From Gammaproteobacteria bacterium (lineage in GTDB: Bacteria; Pseudomonadota; Gammaproteobacteria; Steroidobacterales; GCA-2729495): a stretch of DNA of 9,077 nucleotides. The notes beneath the pieces are model-generated. The model saw only the letters and a program-made list of their open reading frames with translations, ran no database searches and was not told the origin of the DNA. Shown here one piece after another: positions 6,560 through 9,077 of this stretch. The DNA is taken from positions 1 to 9,077 of the forward strand of contig JAUIEY010000075.1 in assembly GCA_030429685.1 (NCBI GenBank), given 5' to 3'. The first letter of the stretch is position 1. Each line of letters begins with the position of its first letter. The position numbers and the translations under genes are program-made.

Positions 6560-7878
6560 GCAATACCCGCGCGATCGCGGCGACGGTCATCGACAGCGTG
6601 ATTCACGGCGGTCGCAATACCGACGCAGCGTTCAGCGCGGCGGGCGCCGACCAGCTCGAGGCACGCGAGCGTGCCTTTGTGCGCGCGCAGGTCTACGGCA
6701 CCCTGCGCACGCATCTGCGCAACCGCTATATTTTGCAGCGCCTGCTCGAGCGGCCGCTGCGCCGCCGTGACCTGATTGTCGAAGCGCTGCTGTCCAACGC
6801 GCTGTTCGCACTGACGGATTCGCCGCAGCCCGACTATGCCGTTGTTTCGGCTAGTGTTGATGCCACGCGCGCACTCGGCCGCCCCGGCATGCGCGGTCTG
6901 GTGAATGCCCTGCTGCGCCGGTTTTTGCGCGAGCGTGATGACCTGCTGGCCGCTGCCCATCACGATGCCGAAGCCCGCTGGCTGCATCCCGCCTGGCTGC
7001 TCGAACAGTTGCAGCAGGACTGGCCCGAAGACTGGCAGCGCATCGTCGAAGCCGGCAATCAGCAGGCGCCCATGTGGCTGCGCATCAATCTTGCCCGCAC
7101 CACGCGCGAAAACTGGCTGGCGCGGCTGAGCGACCTGCCAATAAGCGCCGGCGTGCCCGTGTCGCAGTTGCCCGCCGCGGTGTTGCTGGACGCGCCCGTC
7201 GCGGTGGACAGTCTGCCGGGTTTCAGCGCCGGCGACTGCAGTGTGCAGGATGCCGCCTCGCAATGGGCGGCGCTGCTGCTGGATGTGCAGCCCGGCATGC
7301 GGGTGCTGGACGCCTGCGCTGCGCCGGGCGGCAAAACCGCGCACATACTTGAGGCGGTTGCCAATCAGGCAAAGCTGACCGCGCTGGATGAATCCGCCGC
7401 GCGGCTGCAGCGCGTGGAAGACAATTTGCAACGCCTGCAGTTGTCCGCCGATGTGTTGTGTGGCGACGCCCTGCAGCCGCAGCAATGGTGGGACGGCGAA
7501 CCTTACGATCGCATACTGGTGGACGCACCGTGTTCCGCCACCGGCGTGTTGCGGCGACATCCCGATATCCGTTATTTGCGCCGCGCCACCGACATCGAAA
7601 CTTTGCAACGCACCCAGCAGGCTTTGTTGCAGGCGCTGTGGAAACTGCTGCAACCCGGCGGGCTTCTGCTGTATTCCACCTGTTCGGTGTTGCGCGCGGA
7701 AAACGACGCCGTGGTTGCGGCATTCACCGCCGGCGAAACCACCGCCAGGGTGCTGCCGCTGACGGCTCCGGTTGCTGCGCAGGCGGCAGTGCCGGCTGTC
7801 CATGGCGTGCATGTGCTGCCCGGGCAACAGCAATCAGACGGTTTTTATTATGCTTTAATGGAGCGGGTCGCCGGATAG
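6556..7878 (+). CDS. rsmB: 16S rRNA (cytosine-967-C5)-methyltransferase RsmB
   Basis: Methylates C967 of 16S rRNA using S-adenosylmethionine. 440 residues. A NusB-like RNA-binding domain covers about 1-140 (RAIAATVIDSVIHGG, then ARERAF and RGLVNALLRRFL). The Rossmann methyltransferase domain has the cofactor motif DACAAPGGKT at 252-261. The two catalytic cysteines are Cys326 in DAPCSATGVLRRHPDIR and Cys376 in YSTCSVLRAEN, one residue off the E. coli positions 325 and 375. It ends with the family's SDGFYYALMER. The ATG overlaps the fmt stop as ATGA, with no clear ribosome site, so translation should be coupled to fmt. The def-fmt-rsmB order is the standard gammaproteobacterial one. Confidence 0.99.
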   Translation: MSNTRAIAATVIDSVIHGGRNTDAAFSAAGADQLEARERAFVRAQVYGTLRTHLRNRYILQRLLERPLRRRDLIVEALLSNALFALTDSPQPDYAVVSASVDATRALGRPGMRGLVNALLRRFLRERDDLLAAAHHDAEARWLHPAWLLEQLQQDWPEDWQRIVEAGNQQAPMWLRINLARTTRENWLARLSDLPISAGVPVSQLPAAVLLDAPVAVDSLPGFSAGDCSVQDAASQWAALLLDVQPGMRVLDACAAPGGKTAHILEAVANQAKLTALDESAARLQRVEDNLQRLQLSADVLCGDALQPQQWWDGEPYDRILVDAPCSATGVLRRHPDIRYLRRATDIETLQRTQQALLQALWKLLQPGGLLLYSTCSVLRAENDAVVAAFTAGETTARVLPLTAPVAAQAAVPAVHGVHVLPGQQQSDGFYYALMERVAG

Positions 7879-7904
7879 AGACCTGTTTCTGTCGGTTTAC
7901 TTCT

Positions 7905-8471
7905 ATGTTTTGTGTTGTGCGCAAGTTTTGCCAGCTCTTGTTGCCGGCGCTGCTGGTCATGCCGGTGGCGCAGGCAGCGGATGGCCGTTTCGAGGTCATC
8001 AACGCAGCCGCGCGGCAGGAGTCGGGCGTCTGGCTGGTGGATGCACGCATAGACCTGGAACTCAACGACGAGGCACTCGAAGCGCTTAAAAGCGGCGTTA
8101 CCCTGCGTATTGCGTTTCAGTATGAAATTACCCGCGCGCGGCGTTTCTGGGTTGATGAACTAATCAGTACCGCGCAGCAGGATTTCGAACTGGAATACCT
8201 GTCGCTGAGTCAGCGCTATGTGGTTCGCGATGTGGGCGAACAAACAGTGAACAGCTACGCGACCCTGTTTTCAGCATTGCGCTATCTGGGTCAGGTGCGC
8301 GATTTTCGCCTTACTGACGCTAGCCTGAGGGCGGACCCGGGCAGCTACGAAATCGGCATGCGTGCTGTGCTGGACTGGCAGAAACTGCCGGGTCCGCTGG
8401 CCATGCTGACTTTCTGGCGCGGTGATTTCAGTCTCGAAAGCGACTGGTTCCGATGGATACCAAACGCCTGA
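7905..8471 (+). CDS. DUF4390 exported protein
   Basis: 188 residues from the ATG at 7905, 26 nt after rsmB. The same frame stays open upstream to 7458, but that part overlaps rsmB and codes nothing family-like; starting at 7905 gives a clean Sec signal peptide (two Lys/Arg, hydrophobic run LLLPALLVMPVAQA, cleavage predicted after Ala24). The mature part is about 164 residues, mostly beta-like, with LRIAFQYEITRARRFWVDE, LSQRYVVRD and a terminal LTFWRGDFSLESDWFRW, features of the DUF4390 family commonly found between rsmB and ntrY. Its function is unknown; it probably works in the periplasm. No cysteine sits at the predicted cleavage site, so it is not a lipoprotein. No good ribosome site is visible. 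It overlaps the next gene by 19 nt. Confidence 0.9.
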   Translation: MFCVVRKFCQLLLPALLVMPVAQAADGRFEVINAAARQESGVWLVDARIDLELNDEALEALKSGVTLRIAFQYEITRARRFWVDELISTAQQDFELEYLSLSQRYVVRDVGEQTVNSYATLFSALRYLGQVRDFRLTDASLRADPGSYEIGMRAVLDWQKLPGPLAMLTFWRGDFSLESDWFRWIPNA

Positions 8472-9077
8472 GGCGCAACGCGGTTACTGTACTGCTGGTC
8501 GCTGCACTGGCGCTGGCACTGACCGGCCTGAGCATGCTCAGCGCGATCAGTAGCGGTGACGCTGAATTCGGTGATTCCTACCAGGCCATATTAATCGTCA
8601 ACATTATCGGCGTGCTGGTGCTGGTTGCGCTGATCGGCGGCAACCTCGTCAGGCTCTGGCGTGACTACCGTCAGCGCGTTACCGGCGCGCGTCTCAAGGC
8701 ACGCCTGGTGGCTGCATTCGCCGCGCTGGTTATTGTGCCGATGGCAGTGGTGTATTTCTATGCCGTGCAATTCCTGAATCAGGGCATTGATTCATGGTTT
8801 GATCTGCAGGTTGAGCGCGGCCTCGGTGATGCGCTGGAACTGAGCCGCGTGGCGCTTGATGTGCGCATACGCGGCAACCTCGAAGAAACCCGGCGGCTGG
8901 CCGAAGGCCTGGTCGGCGTCAGCGACGGCGACATGTACATCTACCTGAGCCGCCTGCGTGGCAAGTCCGGCGCGCAGGATGTCACGGTCAGCATCGGCGC
9001 CTCCCGAATTGTTGCCACCAGTACCGAGAACCCGCTGGAACAGGGCCCGCTGTTGCCGAGCGAAGAGGTGATGCTGG
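8453..9077 (+). CDS. ntrY: NtrY-like sensor histidine kinase, N-terminal part
   Basis: 208 codons are visible before the right edge. Three membrane segments are evident at about 11-32, 45-66 and 84-105, then an extracytoplasmic region starting NQGIDSWFDLQVERGLGDALELSR, which is characteristic of NtrY kinases (the FNQGIDSWF-type segment after the third helix). HAMP, PAS and kinase domains would follow outside the window, so the enzymatic part is not seen. NtrY-type kinases partner with the NtrX response regulator in nitrogen or redox control; the ntrX gene would be expected next. The ATG at 8453 lies inside the last codons of the DUF4390 gene, so translation may be coupled. The family call is firm; the exact signal sensed is unknown. 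Confidence 0.88.
   Translation, partial: MDTKRLRRNAVTVLLVAALALALTGLSMLSAISSGDAEFGDSYQAILIVNIIGVLVLVALIGGNLVRLWRDYRQRVTGARLKARLVAAFAALVIVPMAVVYFYAVQFLNQGIDSWFDLQVERGLGDALELSRVALDVRIRGNLEETRRLAEGLVGVSDGDMYIYLSRLRGKSGAQDVTVSIGASRIVATSTENPLEQGPLLPSEEVML

Noticed and set aside
6659..6676. 18-nt palindrome with 8-bp arms and a GA centre
   Set aside because: It encodes the conserved RsmB segment EARERAF in frame, so protein constraint and GC-rich codons explain it.
6406..7833. A 475-codon open frame on the minus strand opposite fmt and rsmB
   Set aside because: It lies antisense to rsmB and the end of fmt, whose catalytic motifs are intact. Its translation is Gln/His/Arg-rich low-complexity with no family motif, a common effect of GC-rich codon use.
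7458..7904. Upstream extension of the DUF4390 frame
   Set aside because: This part lies inside rsmB out of frame and would bury the signal peptide in the middle of the protein; the ATG at 7905 fits far better.
1..9077. Search for mobile elements, CRISPR arrays, tRNA or rRNA genes and defence genes
   Set aside because: No transposase, regularly spaced repeats, terminal repeats with target duplications, or RNA gene signatures were seen; nearly all bases are taken by housekeeping genes.

Overview
The window is a compact chromosomal housekeeping region, GC-rich by eye, from a gammaproteobacterium. Two gene sets diverge from an intergenic region at about 4860-5062. Leftward (minus strand) run a LysM-domain envelope protein, dprA, smg and topA, which is cut by the left edge. 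Rightward (plus strand) run def, fmt, rsmB, a DUF4390 protein and an ntrY-like sensor kinase, which is cut by the right edge. The LysM/dprA/smg set diverging from def-fmt-rsmB is classic gammaproteobacterial synteny. Full-length topA next to smg, and DUF4390 plus ntrY after rsmB, recall Xanthomonas-like and betaproteobacterial arrangements rather than Escherichia, where the zinc-ribbon gene yrdD and trkA sit in those places. The species cannot be named from this sequence.

Left arm: topA keeps the type IA catalytic residues and carries C-terminal GRYGP-type repeats instead of four-cysteine zinc fingers, as far as it is visible. Smg is full length. dprA overlaps smg by 4 nt, but it lacks the usual N-terminal SAM-like domain. 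Its ATG touches the U-tract of a strong terminator hairpin lying behind the LysM gene. This junction is the most unusual feature of the window.

Middle: the divergent region holds a perfect extended -10 element (TGC-TATAAT) facing def, a small hairpin at the predicted transcription start, a 10-bp palindrome and a possible 21-codon leader ORF.

Right arm: def and fmt are the initiator-methionine formyl cycle (deformylase and formyltransferase). rsmB methylates 16S rRNA C967 and is coupled to fmt by an ATGA overlap. DUF4390 is a small exported protein that overlaps the start of the NtrY-like membrane kinase by 19 nt. All five genes are tightly packed with no visible terminator between them, so they probably form one transcript.

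I found no mobile element, CRISPR array, tRNA, rRNA, phage gene or defence system. Most of the region is ordinary. The second looks are the dprA/terminator junction, the leader of the def operon, the topA upstream repeats and the DUF4390-NtrY pairing.
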